This document shows positions 9,585 through 21,282 of a stretch of DNA of 64,000 nt, one piece after another. A model generated the notes under the pieces. That model did no database searches. It saw nothing but the letters and a program-made list of their open reading frames with translations, and was not told the origin of the DNA. Both the position numbers and the translations under genes were made by a program. Positions within the stretch are counted from its first letter, which is position 1. Every line of letters starts with the position of its first letter. The stretch comes from Thalassococcus arenae. GTDB taxonomy: Bacteria > Pseudomonadota > Alphaproteobacteria > Rhodobacterales > Rhodobacteraceae. The DNA lies in assembly GCF_019104745.1 (NCBI RefSeq), contig NZ_JAHRWL010000002.1, positions 756,076 to 820,075 of the forward strand, given 5' to 3'.

Positions 9585-10136
9585 ATGCCCAGAGCCTTGT
9601 CCTGTTCCTGCGGCGCGATGCGCTGGCATGTCGATGACCGCGCCGGCGGCACGCATGTCGCCTGCTACTGCGCCGATTGCCAGACCTTCGCCAACCATCT
9701 GGGCAAGCCCGACTACCTGACCAATGGCGGCACCGAGATCTTTCAGACCCTGCCCGCCAATATCGCCATCGATGCCGGGATGGAACATCTGGCCCTGCTG
9801 CGATTGTCCCCCAATGGCCTGTTGCGCTGGTATGCGGGCTGTTGCGGAACGCCCCTCGCCACCACCCTGCCGCGCGCCTCGCTGCCCTTCGTCGGCGTCA
9901 TCCTGCCCCCCGGTGCGCCGGGCTTCGGACCGGTCACGGCGCATCTCAACACCGCCGCCGCACATTCGCCGCAACGGCAAAGCGGTGCGATGGGCGCGGT
10001 ATTCGCGATCCTGGGCCGCACGCTGGCCGCGTATCTGACCGGGCGGCGCGGTTCGCTGTTCTTCGACGACGGCCACCCGGTGCGCGACCCGCTGGTCCTG
10101 ACGCTGGACGAACGCAACGCCGCGCGTCCGCGCTAA
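9585..10136 (+). CDS. DUF6151 / GFA-like zinc-binding protein
   Basis: A 183-residue protein resembling the DUF6151 relatives of the glutathione-dependent formaldehyde-activating (GFA) fold. Cysteine pairs expected for zinc are visible: SCSCG near the N-terminus (Cys7, Cys9), CYCADC at about 27-32, and CCGTP at about residues 85-89. The C-terminal third carries a moderately hydrophobic segment (about 125-150). Enzymatic activity has not been shown for this group as far as I know. It directly follows the DUF454 gene and precedes purL by 60 bases. Confidence 0.75.
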   Translation: MPRALSCSCGAMRWHVDDRAGGTHVACYCADCQTFANHLGKPDYLTNGGTEIFQTLPANIAIDAGMEHLALLRLSPNGLLRWYAGCCGTPLATTLPRASLPFVGVILPPGAPGFGPVTAHLNTAAAHSPQRQSGAMGAVFAILGRTLAAYLTGRRGSLFFDDGHPVRDPLVLTLDERNAARPR

Positions 10137-10196
10137 CCCCTTTTCCCCGGCCCGGGCATTGCGTAATAGGGCGCAGGCGCGAGGAAAGGACACAAG

Positions 10197-12356
<2,160 letters not shown>

Positions 12357-12495
12357 GGCGCGAAACGGTCCGGCCGTCCGGATGAATTCGCGGTCGAATA
12401 CGGGACGCCCCGCGCGATGGGGGAAATTCGCCGACCGGTGCGTGCGCCCGCATGGGCCACTTGCTCGGACCGGCCAAGGCGGGTTTAGTCGGGCG

Positions 12496-13500
12496 ATGAT
12501 ACGCACCCTTTTCCTTATCCCGGCCCTGTTCGCCCTGCCACTTCACGCGCAGGACACCCAGCGGCAAAGCATGCCTTCGGCGTATTTCGCCCTCAAGAAC
12601 CAGGGCGGCGCGTTCGATTTCGACGAAGCGGATTGGCGCGCCGCTGTCGCGCAGGCGTCCGAACGGGTCTACTGGAAGATCGACCGCGACCCCGAGATGA
12701 TGAAGCGCGTGCACGAGGTTGCCGCCAGCGTCGAGGGTGACGCGCCGTTCGCATGGCTGTTCGCCGTCAACCTGCGACCGGACCAGGCGGCCCAATTCGA
12801 CATCCTGCTCGACAATCTGCTGGAAAACGACACCTCCGGTCAGTTCGCCGGGGCCGAATTCGTGCTGAACGGACCGCTGTGCCGGGTGATCCGCAGCGCC
12901 GACACGACCGAAGGCCCGATACACTATATCGCCGTCGTGGACGGCACCCCCGAACGCAGCGCCTGCTACGGCGCCTTCATCGCTCAGGTGCTTGAAAACC
13001 CGCAGGACTACCAGCCCGTGGCGCCCAAGCAGATCGCCATCGACGCGGATGCCCTGGCGGTGCAGGCAGCGATGCCCGCCATGTCCCTGGCCACGGCGGA
13101 TTTCATCGTCCCGGAAATCTGGCAGACCGAGCGCCGCGCCCAGATCCGCGAAGGCGGCACGACCTTTGCGCCGGGCGAGATGATCATGCTGCACGCCGTT
13201 CTTGACCATGTCGGCCGCGACCTGGCCGGCACGCCGCTGGCCTCGTATGAAATCCGGCTGGATATCGAGGTGCGCGACACCAACGGCACGGTGCTTGGAC
13301 GCCAGGACGATGCGATGCGGTTCACCGGCCAGCCGGTGCACAGCGTGCCGATCCGCGACGATTATTTCGGAACCGGGGTGGTCACGGGCTTTCCGCTGCA
13401 AAACCCGGGCGAATACGAACTGCTCTTTCGCCTGATCGACCAGAACCGTCCGGCAGAGGTCGGGACGCTGGAAATCGTCAAACGCGTCGTCGTCAACTAG
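12496..13500 (+). CDS. Exported protein of unknown function, 334 residues
   Basis: A 334-residue protein with a typical signal peptide (MIRTLFLIPALFALPLHAQ, cleavage probably after HAQ at residue 19), so it should be periplasmic. The mature part has an alpha-rich N-terminal half with two cysteines (PLCRV and SACYG) that could form a disulfide, and a beta-rich C-terminal half (about 195-330) with alternating hydrophobic strands reminiscent of an immunoglobulin-like fold. I do not recognise the family. It lies 139 bases after purL on the same strand. An upstream in-frame extension exists but lacks signal-peptide logic; ATG 12496 was chosen because it starts the signal sequence. Confidence 0.75.
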   Translation: MIRTLFLIPALFALPLHAQDTQRQSMPSAYFALKNQGGAFDFDEADWRAAVAQASERVYWKIDRDPEMMKRVHEVAASVEGDAPFAWLFAVNLRPDQAAQFDILLDNLLENDTSGQFAGAEFVLNGPLCRVIRSADTTEGPIHYIAVVDGTPERSACYGAFIAQVLENPQDYQPVAPKQIAIDADALAVQAAMPAMSLATADFIVPEIWQTERRAQIREGGTTFAPGEMIMLHAVLDHVGRDLAGTPLASYEIRLDIEVRDTNGTVLGRQDDAMRFTGQPVHSVPIRDDYFGTGVVTGFPLQNPGEYELLFRLIDQNRPAEVGTLEIVKRVVVN

Positions 13501-13647
13501 CGCCGTCCGGCGCGGTGACCGCGCGCGCTTGGTGCCGGTGGACCGGGTGCGTGCCGCGCCCGCAAATGCCGCTGCAAACCCCATCCATCAGCTTGCACCC
13601 GACCGCGCCCCGCCCTACCTTCTGACCAACACAGGAGGGGATCGCCA

Positions 13648-13884
13648 ATGCCGATGTCGGCCCATGAAATCGAAACGCTGATCCGCGCCAGCTTTCCCGA
13701 CGCCAAGATCGTCGTCGAAGGGGATGACGGCGTGCACATGTCGGCCATGGTCGTCGACGAAAGCTTTCGCGGCATGAACCGCGTCCAGCAGCAGCGCGCC
13801 GTCTATGCCGCGCTCAAGGGCAAGATGGACGGGTCGAACGGCGAACTGCACGCCCTTGCCCTGACCACACGGGCGCCGGACTGA
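13648..13884 (+). CDS. BolA-family protein
   Basis: A 78-residue BolA/IbaG-like protein. BolA proteins pair with monothiol glutaredoxins to hold or transfer [2Fe-2S] clusters. The conserved pattern is present: an N-terminal helix with IETLIRASFPDA, the VVEGDDGVHMSAMVV strand block, SFRGMNRVQQQRAVYAAL helix, and ELHALALTTRAP at the C-terminus including the invariant histidine. A GGAGG lies nine bases ahead of the ATG. The monothiol glutaredoxin gene follows 128 bases downstream, so the known partner pair is encoded side by side. Confidence 0.93.
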   Translation: MPMSAHEIETLIRASFPDAKIVVEGDDGVHMSAMVVDESFRGMNRVQQQRAVYAALKGKMDGSNGELHALALTTRAPD

Positions 13885-14012
13885 CGCGCGGCCCGCGTGA
13901 CAATTGTCAAGGTGGGCGTGCGGGCCAAGCGGCTAGGACGACCGCAAGGCGCAAACCCGCCGAAAACATGAACAACTCCGGGGCCGCCCCCGGGCCATGA
14001 AAGGAAACGCGC

Positions 14013-14372
14013 ATGTCCGCAAAGGACCAGATCAAGGATACCGTCGCCGCCAATGACGTGGTGTTGTTCATGAAAGGCACCAAGGAAATGCCGCAATGCG
14101 GGTTTTCCAGCCGCGTCGCCGGCGTGCTGAACTACATGGGTGTCGAATTCAAGGACGTGAACGTGCTGGCAGACGAGGCGCTGCGCCAGGGGATCAAGGA
14201 TTATTCCGACTGGCCGACCATCCCGCAGCTTTACGTCAAGGGCGAGTTCGTCGGCGGCTGCGATATCGTCACCGAGATGACGTTGTCCGGGGAACTGGAC
14301 GCGTTGTTCGACCAGAACGGCGTGACCTACGACAAGGACGCCGCCGAAAAGATCCGCGAAGCCAACGCCTGA
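14013..14372 (+). CDS. grxD: Monothiol glutaredoxin, Grx4/GrxD type
   Basis: A 119-residue monothiol glutaredoxin with the active-site CGFS (about residues 29-32) in the context PQCGFSSRV, a cis-proline loop in WPTIPQLY, and the glutathione-binding GGCDI segment. CGFS glutaredoxins coordinate a glutathione-ligated [2Fe-2S] cluster and act in cluster delivery rather than as thiol reductases. The BolA gene just upstream encodes its usual partner. ATG 14013 follows AAAGGAAAC. The next gene, a hydrolase, starts about 150 bases later. Confidence 0.96.
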   Translation: MSAKDQIKDTVAANDVVLFMKGTKEMPQCGFSSRVAGVLNYMGVEFKDVNVLADEALRQGIKDYSDWPTIPQLYVKGEFVGGCDIVTEMTLSGELDALFDQNGVTYDKDAAEKIREANA

Positions 14373-14525
14373 CCGGCTGCGCTTTGCTGTAACGCGACTG
14401 CGCCCTTCCGGGCGCTGCGTGGTGGCGCTGATGCGGGTCACGGCCCTTGTCGCGTGGCGTGACAAGATCGACCGGGCTGCCGAAGCAGCCTTATCGCGGG
14501 AGCTTGCGGACAGGATGTGCGGGCG

Positions 14526-15608
14526 ATGGTTGCAGTGCTGGCCGTGTTCCTCGGGAGTGTCGCCGCGGCGACGCTGCTGCTGTGGATATGGAGCCCGGGA
14601 ACCCTGCGTCCGGTCGTCGACGAAGCCGGGCAGCCGTCTCCACAAGGCCTAGCCGAAAAGCGCCCTGTCGTCCTGAACGGCGTCGATCAATGGCTGATCA
14701 TCAAAAGCCACGATCGCGGGAACCCGCTACTGCTCTACCTGCACGGCGGCATGCCGGACTATTTCCTGACCCAGGATTTCCCCACCGGGATGGAGCGTCA
14801 TTTCACCGTCGTCTGGTGGGACCAGCGTGGCGCGGGACTGTCCTTCCGGGCGGGCATGACGGCCGACGCGGTCAGCACCGAACAATTGGTCGACGATGCA
14901 CTGCGTCTGGCGCGTGACCTGTGTGACCGGTTCGGACAAGAGCGCATCTATCTCATGGGTCATTCCGGCGGCACGGTCATCGGTGCCCTGGCCGCCTGTC
15001 GGGAACCGGAGTTGTTTCACGCCTATATCGGCGTCGCGCAGATCACCGACCAGTTGCGGTCCGAAGCGCTGGCGCGCGATTTCATGCTGGCGGCCTGCCG
15101 CGCGTCCGGCCACCGCCGCATGGCCCGGCGTCTGGAACGCGTGCCGCCGCTGGATCGCATTCCCCTGCCCGATGACTGGATGGCGATCCGCGACAAGGCG
15201 ATGCACAGGCTGGGCGTCGGCACGATGCGCGAGATCCGCTCGGTCGGCAGGGGCCTGTTCCTGCGGTCTTTGCGCAACCGCGAATTCACCATGGCCGAAA
15301 AGCTGCGGATGTGGCGCGGCAAGGCGATGCTGGGCTATCCGATCTGGAACGATATCCTCGGCCGCGACCTGACGCGGGACGTGCCGCGTCTGAACCTGCC
15401 GGTGTATCTGCTGCACGGCGTGCACGACCACACGGTGTCCTATCCGCTGGCACAGCGCTATTTCGCGCGGCTCGACGCGCCGGTCAAAGGGTTCTACAGC
15501 TTTGCACGGTCCGCCCACAGCCCGCTTTTCGAGGAACCCCAGCGGTTTCGGACCATTCTGACCCGGGATGTTCTGACTGGAACGGTGTCTCTGGCGGATT
15601 GCGCCTGA
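14526..15608 (+). CDS. Alpha/beta hydrolase, membrane-anchored, proline-iminopeptidase-like
   Basis: A 360-residue alpha/beta hydrolase with an N-terminal hydrophobic segment (about residues 2-22) likely to anchor it at the inner membrane with the catalytic domain outside. Motifs: oxyanion HGGMPD, WWDQRGAG, nucleophile elbow GHSGG, and a late HDHTVSYP acid-containing block with a catalytic His near AHSP. This resembles proline iminopeptidase-type folds, but substrate is unknown. Start ATG 14526 is preferred over a GTG nine bases upstream because AGGA lies at a better distance from it. The gene converges on zapA with a 4-base gap. Confidence 0.8.
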   Translation: MVAVLAVFLGSVAAATLLLWIWSPGTLRPVVDEAGQPSPQGLAEKRPVVLNGVDQWLIIKSHDRGNPLLLYLHGGMPDYFLTQDFPTGMERHFTVVWWDQRGAGLSFRAGMTADAVSTEQLVDDALRLARDLCDRFGQERIYLMGHSGGTVIGALAACREPELFHAYIGVAQITDQLRSEALARDFMLAACRASGHRRMARRLERVPPLDRIPLPDDWMAIRDKAMHRLGVGTMREIRSVGRGLFLRSLRNREFTMAEKLRMWRGKAMLGYPIWNDILGRDLTRDVPRLNLPVYLLHGVHDHTVSYPLAQRYFARLDAPVKGFYSFARSAHSPLFEEPQRFRTILTRDVLTGTVSLADCA

Positions 15609-15612
15609 GCGA

Positions 15613-16014
15613 TCAGGCCCGCGCCTTTTCCTCGATCTCGGCGGCCAGTGACTCGGCCTGGGCGGCCAGTTCGGCCAGCGATTCCGTCACCGCCTCGGGG
15701 ATCACCGCGACTTCGACGCGTTCCGGCGGCGGAAGGGGCGCGGCGCGCAGTTCCTGCACTTCCTGGGTCAGCGCGCCCAGCCGGTCCTCGGCCTCGCGCA
15801 GCCGTTCTTCCAACCCGGCGGTCTTGTCGGCCAGCATCAGCCCCGCCATCAGCAGCATCCGCGCCTCGGGCATCCGGCCGATTTGCGTGACCAGCACCTG
15901 GGCTTCGGTGTCCAGCATCTTGGCGGCGGTGCGCAGATACTGTTCCTCGCCTTCCTGGCAGGCGACCTCGAAGCTGCGCCCGCCGATCTGGATCTCGACC
16001 TCGATCTGGCTCAT
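15613..16014 (-). CDS. zapA: Cell division protein ZapA
   Basis: ZapA is a small FtsZ-binding protein that bundles protofilaments at the Z-ring. The 133-residue protein has the family N-terminus (IEVEIQIGGRSFEVAC, about residues 3-18), the EEQYLRTAAKMLD segment, and a C-terminal coiled coil. It is somewhat longer than E. coli ZapA because of a proline-rich linker at about 92-100 and extra C-terminal helix. Its ATG overlaps the TGA of the upstream coiled-coil gene (ATGA), so translation is coupled. Confidence 0.93.
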   Translation of the reverse strand: MSQIEVEIQIGGRSFEVACQEGEEQYLRTAAKMLDTEAQVLVTQIGRMPEARMLLMAGLMLADKTAGLEERLREAEDRLGALTQEVQELRAAPLPPPERVEVAVIPEAVTESLAELAAQAESLAAEIEEKARA

Positions 16015-16643
16015 TGTCCGGCCTCCCGGCTTTGCGCTGCCGTGACCAGCGGCGCGAGGGTGTCATGCAGAAGCCGCGTTTCGGCGGCCTCGGCGGCACG
16101 GGTGGCGCGGATACTTTCCAGCTCCACCAACATCGCCTTGTTGATCAGGTGCGGTTCGCTCACTCCTTCGCTCATGGCCTCGCGCAGGGCCGAGTTGTTG
16201 TCCATCAACATCTGGTTGGCGCGGCGCAGGCGCTGCAATTCCTCGTCCAGGGTCGCGATGGCCTTTTTCTGGTCGGCGATCTGTTGCGACAGGTCGGGCG
16301 GCGCCGCGTCCTGCTGCGCCTTCAGGCGCCTCAGGCGCTCTTCCAGCTGGGCATTCGCGACCCGTTCGTCATCCAGCGCGGCACGCAGCTGCGCCAGTTC
16401 GTCGGCATCGACCGGCGCCTGGGCCATCTCGGGTTCCGCCGCGACATCGTCGATCACCGCGTCGATCTCGACCGCCGGGGCGCTGTCGGCGCGCGTTGGC
16501 GTGGCGTCGGCGTTCTGCCGGAAATCGGCAGCTTCGGCCAGCGCGGCTCTCAGGGATGCGGCGTCGGGCAGGCCTTCCAGCCCCTTGCCGATCCGTTCCA
16601 GCGCGCGGGCAATCCGGCTTTGCAATTCGTCGATCTGGGTCAT
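16011..16643 (-). CDS. Coiled-coil protein encoded with ZapA (ZauP-like by position)
   Basis: A 210-residue hydrophilic protein with no signal or membrane segment. It contains a long predicted coiled coil (about residues 80-150, heptad-like with many A, L, E, Q, R) and an acidic, alanine-rich linker before it. In Caulobacter the coiled-coil protein ZauP is encoded with ZapA and bridges ZapA to the Z-ring; this gene has the same position, size range and architecture, and overlaps zapA by four bases. Orthology by sequence has not been checked, so the ZauP assignment is inference from synteny and coiled-coil character. ATG 16643 begins MTQIDELQ; an extension upstream is poorly supported. Confidence 0.7.
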   Translation of the reverse strand: MTQIDELQSRIARALERIGKGLEGLPDAASLRAALAEAADFRQNADATPTRADSAPAVEIDAVIDDVAAEPEMAQAPVDADELAQLRAALDDERVANAQLEERLRRLKAQQDAAPPDLSQQIADQKKAIATLDEELQRLRRANQMLMDNNSALREAMSEGVSEPHLINKAMLVELESIRATRAAEAAETRLLHDTLAPLVTAAQSREAGQ

Positions 16644-16900
16644 GGTCTGCCCCCCTGATGCCCCAACTAGCGATCCAATGCGGCGCCGAAGCGCGCGACA
16701 GGCCATCCATTCCGAATCGGCCCGGGTCTGTTTCGGTCCAGTTTAGCAAGCGCAGGGACAAATTGCGCCCCATATGTTCCAAGGCCTTACGGCGCGGCCT
16801 TCACCCTCGGTTCCCGCTGCGGCCACGCTCTCGCTTGATCTTCCGCCTGACGCTGCTATTCAGCCTCAAGCTCGCTTTGACAGGACAAGGACGGCAGACC

Positions 16901-18946
16901 GTGGACATCACCGCGCTTCGCAGCAAGAACCCCGATCACTGGATGCGCGCCACCGCCATCCGCGCCCTGGCGCTGGACGCCGTCGCGGCGGCGAATTCCG
17001 GCCATTCCGGCATGCCGATCGGCATGGCCGATGTCGCCACCGTGCTGTTCGGCAAGCACCTGAAATTCGACGCCGCGCATCCCGATTGGCCGGATCGCGA
17101 CCGGTTCATCCTTTCGGCCGGCCACGGCTCGATGCTGCTTTACGCCCTGCTCTATTTGTCCGGCGACCCCGAGATCACGCTGGACCAGGTCAAGAATTTC
17201 CGCCAGTGGGGCAGCAAGACCGCGGGCCACCCCGAAAACTTCCTCGCCCAGGCGATCGAGACGACGACCGGCCCGCTGGGCCAGGGCATCGCCAATTCCG
17301 TCGGGTTCGCCATGGCCGAGGAAATGCTGCGCGCCCGCTTCGGCAGGAAGGTGGTCGACCACCACACCTATGTCATCGCCGGCGACGGCTGTCTGATGGA
17401 AGGCGTCAGCCACGAAGCGATCGGTCTTGCAGGCCGATACGGGCTGGGCCGGCTGATCGTGTTCTGGGACAACAACGGCATCACCATCGACGGCAAGGTG
17501 TCGCTGTCGGATCGCACCGACCAGATCAAGCGTTTCCGTGCCAGCGGCTGGCACGTGCAGGAAATCGACGGCCACGATCCCGACGCCATCGACGCGGCCA
17601 TCGAAGCGGCGAAGAAGACCAAGGCGCCGTCGATGATCGCCTGCAAGACCCATATCGCGCTTGGCCATGCCGCGCAGGACACCTCCAAGGGCCATGGCGC
17701 GCTGACCAATGTCGAACAGAACGATGCCGCCAAGGCCGGCTGGGGCTGGAAATCGGCGCCCTTCGACGTGCCCGCCGACATCAAGACCTGGTGGGAACAG
17801 GCGGGCCGCCGCGGCGCCGCCGAGCGCACCGAATGGGAAAGCCGCCTTGCCGGCCTGTCTGCCAATCGCCAGGCCGAGTTCGCGCGCGTCATGGCGGGCG
17901 AGCCGCCCAGGAAACTGGCCGGAACGATCCGCGCGCTGAAGAAACAGATCTCGGAAAGCGCCCCCAAGGTGGCGACCCGCAAGAGCTCGGAAATGGTGCT
18001 CGAAGTGGTCAACCCGGTGATGCGCGAAACCATCGGCGGTTCGGCCGACCTGACCGGATCGAACAACACCCTGACCGGCGATCTGGGTGTCTTCGACGTG
18101 GACAACCGCAAGGGCCGCTACGTCTACTGGGGTATCCGCGAACACGGCATGGCCAGCGCGATGAACGGCATGGCCCTGCATGGCGGCATCCGCCCCTATG
18201 GCGGCACCTTCATGTGTTTCACCGACTACGCCCGCCCGGCGATGCGTTTGTCGGCGCTGATGAAGCAGCCGGTGGTCTATGTCATGACCCATGACAGCAT
18301 CGGCCTGGGCGAAGATGGCCCGACCCATCAGCCGGTCGAACATCTGGCGATCAGCCGCGCCACGCCCAACACGCTGGTCTTCCGCCCCTGTGACACGGTG
18401 GAAACCGCCGAGGCCTGGGAAATCGCGCTGCGCCAGACATCGACGCCATCGGTGCTGTCTCTGACCCGACAGAACCTGCCGACGCTGCGCCGCGAGCACA
18501 AGACCGCCAACCTGGTCGAGAAGGGCGCCTATGTACTGGCCGAGGCCGATGGCAAGCGCCAGGTGATCCTGATGGCGACCGGGTCGGAAGTGTCCATTGC
18601 CATGGCCGCACGCGATACCCTGCAGGCGCAAGGGATCGGCACGCGTGTCGTCTCGATGCCCTGCTGGGAACTGTTCGAACAACAGGACGAAACCTATCGC
18701 AAGCGCGTCCTGCCCGCCGGGCCGGTCCGCGTCGCGGTCGAGGCCGGTGTGCGGTTCGGCTGGGATCGCTGGCTTTACGGCGAACGCGGCCGCCGCGAGA
18801 AATCCGGGTTCGTCGGGATGCACGGCTTCGGCGCATCGGCCCCGGCCGAGGTGCTGTACGAGAAATTCGGCATCACGCCGGCGGCGGTGGCACAAAAGGC
18901 CCGCGACATCGTCGAAGGGCGCTGGCAGGCCGACATGACGGTCTGA
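16901..18946 (+). CDS. tkt: Transketolase
   Basis: A 681-residue transketolase, the thiamine-diphosphate enzyme of the pentose phosphate pathway (and the Calvin cycle where present), acting in the cytoplasm. Motifs: [11 protein letters not shown] near the N-terminus, the TPP/Mg motif [13 protein letters not shown] through DNNGIT, the catalytic glutamate in the second half in WGIREHGMA, and [12 protein letters not shown]. The start is a GTG at 16901 with AAGGA nine bases upstream; the next ATG would delete the N-terminal helix. The GapB-like gap gene lies 1.3 kb downstream with an unrelated membrane gene between on the other strand. Confidence 0.95.
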   Translation: MDITALRSKNPDHWMRATAIRALALDAVAAANSGHSGMPIGMADVATVLFGKHLKFDAAHPDWPDRDRFILSAGHGSMLLYALLYLSGDPEITLDQVKNFRQWGSKTAGHPENFLAQAIETTTGPLGQGIANSVGFAMAEEMLRARFGRKVVDHHTYVIAGDGCLMEGVSHEAIGLAGRYGLGRLIVFWDNNGITIDGKVSLSDRTDQIKRFRASGWHVQEIDGHDPDAIDAAIEAAKKTKAPSMIACKTHIALGHAAQDTSKGHGALTNVEQNDAAKAGWGWKSAPFDVPADIKTWWEQAGRRGAAERTEWESRLAGLSANRQAEFARVMAGEPPRKLAGTIRALKKQISESAPKVATRKSSEMVLEVVNPVMRETIGGSADLTGSNNTLTGDLGVFDVDNRKGRYVYWGIREHGMASAMNGMALHGGIRPYGGTFMCFTDYARPAMRLSALMKQPVVYVMTHDSIGLGEDGPTHQPVEHLAISRATPNTLVFRPCDTVETAEAWEIALRQTSTPSVLSLTRQNLPTLRREHKTANLVEKGAYVLAEADGKRQVILMATGSEVSIAMAARDTLQAQGIGTRVVSMPCWELFEQQDETYRKRVLPAGPVRVAVEAGVRFGWDRWLYGERGRREKSGFVGMHGFGASAPAEVLYEKFGITPAAVAQKARDIVEGRWQADMTV

Positions 18947-18957
18947 CCGCACCGGTG

Positions 18958-19025
18958 GATGAGGGGCCAGCCCCTCTGCGCGCAAGCGCGCATTCACCCC
19001 GGAGTTTTCCGGGCAAGATGAAGGA
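18958..19025. repeat. GC-rich intergenic repeat copy B
   Basis: The segment holds the palindrome GAGGGGCCAGCCCCTC (18961-18976), GCGCGC-AA-GCGCGC, then CCCCGGAGTTTTCCGGGCAAGATGAAGG. The same two modules recur at about 21.3, 46.5 and 56.0 kb. It lies between two convergent genes, tkt and the DUF808 gene, as expected for a terminator-type or RNA-stabilising repeat. Confidence 0.7.
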
Positions 19026-19037
19026 CGAACCGTCGCC

Positions 19038-20009
19038 TCAATGGGCGGCGGTTTTTCCTTTTTCCCCGAACAAGGCCGCCCAGAGCGGTGCGACGATCCT
19101 GGTGCCGATCGGGATCAGGATCAGCCCGATCACGAAACCCAGGACGAAATCCATGAACGCCACCGCACCCCATCCGGCGAAACCATCCGTGGCACCAAGC
19201 GCATAGGCCGTGTCCTTGATCGTGTCCTCGGGCCAGTGCCAGCCCATCTGGTGCAGCGAATGCACGATGATCGACCCGCCGACCCACAGCATCGCCGCGG
19301 TGCCGACAATGGTCAGCAACCGCAGGAACCACGGCATGCCCGCGACGATGGCGCGGCCCAGACCGCGCACCAGCCCGGTGCGGCCGACACGGCTCATCCA
19401 AAGCCCGATATCGTCCATCTTCACGATGATCGCCACCACGCCGTAGACGCCGATGGTGATCAGGATGCCGACCACCGCCAGAACGACCGCCTGGAACAGC
19501 ACGTTGTCGCTGTCGATGGTCGACAGCGTCAGCACCATGATCTCGGCCGACAGGATGAAGTCGGTCTTGATCGCGCCTTTGACTTTCTCTTCTTCCAGAT
19601 GCGCGGGATCGCCGACATCGTGGCTGCCGTCCGGCCCGCCGGAATGGTCGTCATGCGGCATCAGCACATGCACGATCTTCTCGGCCCCTTCGAAACACAG
19701 GTAGCAACCGCCGAGGATCAGCAAGGGCGGGATCACCCAGGGCGCGAAGGCCGACAGAAGCAGCGCCACCGGCAGCAGGAACACCAGCTTGTTGACGAAG
19801 GATCCCCTGGCGATGCGCCAGATGATCGGCAATTCGCGCGCCGGCTCGAACCCGGTGACGTATTTCGGCGTAACGGCGGCATCGTCGATCACGATTCCGG
19901 CGGCCTTGGAACTGGCCTTGGCCGTCGCGGCCGAGATGTCGTCGACCGAGGCCGCGGCCAGCTTGGCGATGGCGGCGACGTCGTCGAGAAGGGCAAGCAA
20001 TCCGCTCAT
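19038..20009 (-). CDS. DUF808 (YedI-like) inner-membrane protein
   Basis: A 323-residue integral membrane protein of the DUF808/YedI family. It starts with the family's SGLLALLDDVAAIAKLAAASVDDI block and has about five or six hydrophobic segments, with a charged loop rich in His/Asp (about residues 117-140) between the first membrane pair and the rest. Family function is unknown, though a transport role is often suggested. The ATG at 20009 gives normal length. The gene lies between tkt and gap but is on the opposite strand and shares neither promoter. Confidence 0.88.
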   Translation of the reverse strand: MSGLLALLDDVAAIAKLAAASVDDISAATAKASSKAAGIVIDDAAVTPKYVTGFEPARELPIIWRIARGSFVNKLVFLLPVALLLSAFAPWVIPPLLILGGCYLCFEGAEKIVHVLMPHDDHSGGPDGSHDVGDPAHLEEEKVKGAIKTDFILSAEIMVLTLSTIDSDNVLFQAVVLAVVGILITIGVYGVVAIIVKMDDIGLWMSRVGRTGLVRGLGRAIVAGMPWFLRLLTIVGTAAMLWVGGSIIVHSLHQMGWHWPEDTIKDTAYALGATDGFAGWGAVAFMDFVLGFVIGLILIPIGTRIVAPLWAALFGEKGKTAAH

Positions 20010-20100
20010 GAGGCACTCCGGGTAATTGCGCGCAACCTAGCCGCCCGGTCCCGTGGTGCAAGGCGAAACGATTCTCCGTCTCGGCGAGGATGCGCCCGGC

Positions 20101-20231
20101 TGTTATCGCAAACGTCTGCTACACTGTCGGGACGCGTTAGCGCCATCATCCGGATAACGCCCGGGTTTATCGCTAACACGTTGCTTTGCAACACTTTATC
20201 ACTTTGCACTTGCGGCATGCCTTCGTATACC
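20101..20231 (+). promoter_or_regulatory. Promoter of gap with CceR-like operator array
   Basis: Two sites match the alphaproteobacterial CceR palindrome TGTTANCGNTAACA at 10 of 12 fixed positions: TGTTATCGCAAACG (20101-20114) and GTTTATCGCTAACA (20165-20178). A weaker third site (9 of 12) is at 20135-20148, and a perfect GTTGC-TTT-GCAAC follows at 20180-20192. Downstream, TTGCAC (20204-20209) and TATACC (20226-20231, 16-base spacer) form a plausible sigma-70 promoter 33 bases ahead of the gap ATG. Operators upstream of the -35 suit activation. CceR is a LacI-family regulator of central carbon metabolism in Rhodobacter; motif recalled from the literature, not computed. Confidence 0.62.
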
Positions 20232-20263
20232 GCGGGGCAAGAAAGCATTTCGGAGTCTATCGC

Positions 20264-21268
20264 ATGACCGTCACGATCGGCATCAACGGGTTTGGCCGGA
20301 TCGGCCGCTGCACCTTGTCCCATATCGCGGAATCAGCGCGCAACGATGTGCAGGTGGTCAAGATCAACGCCACCGGCCCGATCGAAACCGCCGCCCATCT
20401 GCTGCGCTACGACAGCGTTCACGGGCGTTTTCCCGGTCAGATCCGCACCAGCGGCAACACCATCGACCTGGGCCGCGGGCCGATCGACGTGATGTCGAGC
20501 TACGACATGGGCGCGCTGGACTGGTCGGGCTGCGACGTGGTGCTTGAATGCACGGGCAAGTTCAACGACGGCGACAAGGCCGCGCAACACATCCGCCAGG
20601 GCGCGAAATCGGTGCTGATCTCGGCCCCGGCGAAGAACGTGCAGAAGACCATCGTCTACGGCGTCAACCACCGCGACCTGACCGCGGGCGACACGATGAT
20701 CTCGAACGGGTCGTGCACAACCAATTGCCTCGCGCCCTTGGCCAAGGTGCTGGACGAAAGGATCGGCATCGAATCCGGCATCATGACGACGATCCATTCC
20801 TATACCGGCGACCAGCCGACGCTGGACCGCCGGCATGACGATCTCTACCGCGCGCGTGCGGCCGCGATGGCGATGATCCCCACCTCGACCGGCGCGGCCA
20901 AGGCCCTGGGCGAGGTGCTGCCGAACCTGCGCGGCAAGCTCGACGGCACCGCGATGCGCGTGCCCACCCCGAATGTCAGCGCCGTCGACCTGACCTTCTA
21001 TGCCGGGCGCGATGTCACCGTGGCGGATGTGAACGACGTGGTGGCCGAGGCCGCCGCCGGCCGCATGGGTGCGGTTCTGGCCTACGATCCCGAGCCGAAG
21101 GTTTCCATCGATTTCAACCACACCACGCATTCCTCGATCTTCGCCCCCGACCAGACCAAGGTCACCGGCAAGCGGCTGGTGCGCGTTCTGGCCTGGTATG
21201 ACAACGAATGGGGGTTCTCGGCGCGTATGGCCGATGTCGCCGCCGCGATGGGCCGCACGCTGCACTGA
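20264..21268 (+). CDS. gap: Glyceraldehyde-3-phosphate dehydrogenase, GapB-like
   Basis: A 334-residue type I GAPDH of glycolysis/gluconeogenesis. The Rossmann motif GINGFGRIGR is at residues 6-15 and the catalytic Cys151 is in SNGSCTTNC; a GKLDGTAMRVPTPN block and WYDNEWGFS follow. At about residue 36 the sequence reads KINATG where strictly NAD-dependent enzymes have an aspartate (IND); the Ala resembles B. subtilis GapB, which prefers NADP and works in the gluconeogenic direction. That inference fits the CceR-like sites upstream, since CceR activates gluconeogenic genes in Rhodobacter. Cofactor preference remains a prediction. A second, glycolytic gap may exist elsewhere. Confidence 0.93.
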   Translation: MTVTIGINGFGRIGRCTLSHIAESARNDVQVVKINATGPIETAAHLLRYDSVHGRFPGQIRTSGNTIDLGRGPIDVMSSYDMGALDWSGCDVVLECTGKFNDGDKAAQHIRQGAKSVLISAPAKNVQKTIVYGVNHRDLTAGDTMISNGSCTTNCLAPLAKVLDERIGIESGIMTTIHSYTGDQPTLDRRHDDLYRARAAAMAMIPTSTGAAKALGEVLPNLRGKLDGTAMRVPTPNVSAVDLTFYAGRDVTVADVNDVVAEAAAGRMGAVLAYDPEPKVSIDFNHTTHSSIFAPDQTKVTGKRLVRVLAWYDNEWGFSARMADVAAAMGRTLH

Positions 21269-21282
21269 CACCAAGGTTGGAT

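Noticed and set aside
14400-14415. Terminator after grxD
   Set aside because: GCGCCC-TTCC-GGGCGC is a perfect stem but no T-run follows, and the sequence continues into the hydrolase gene; left out as a feature.
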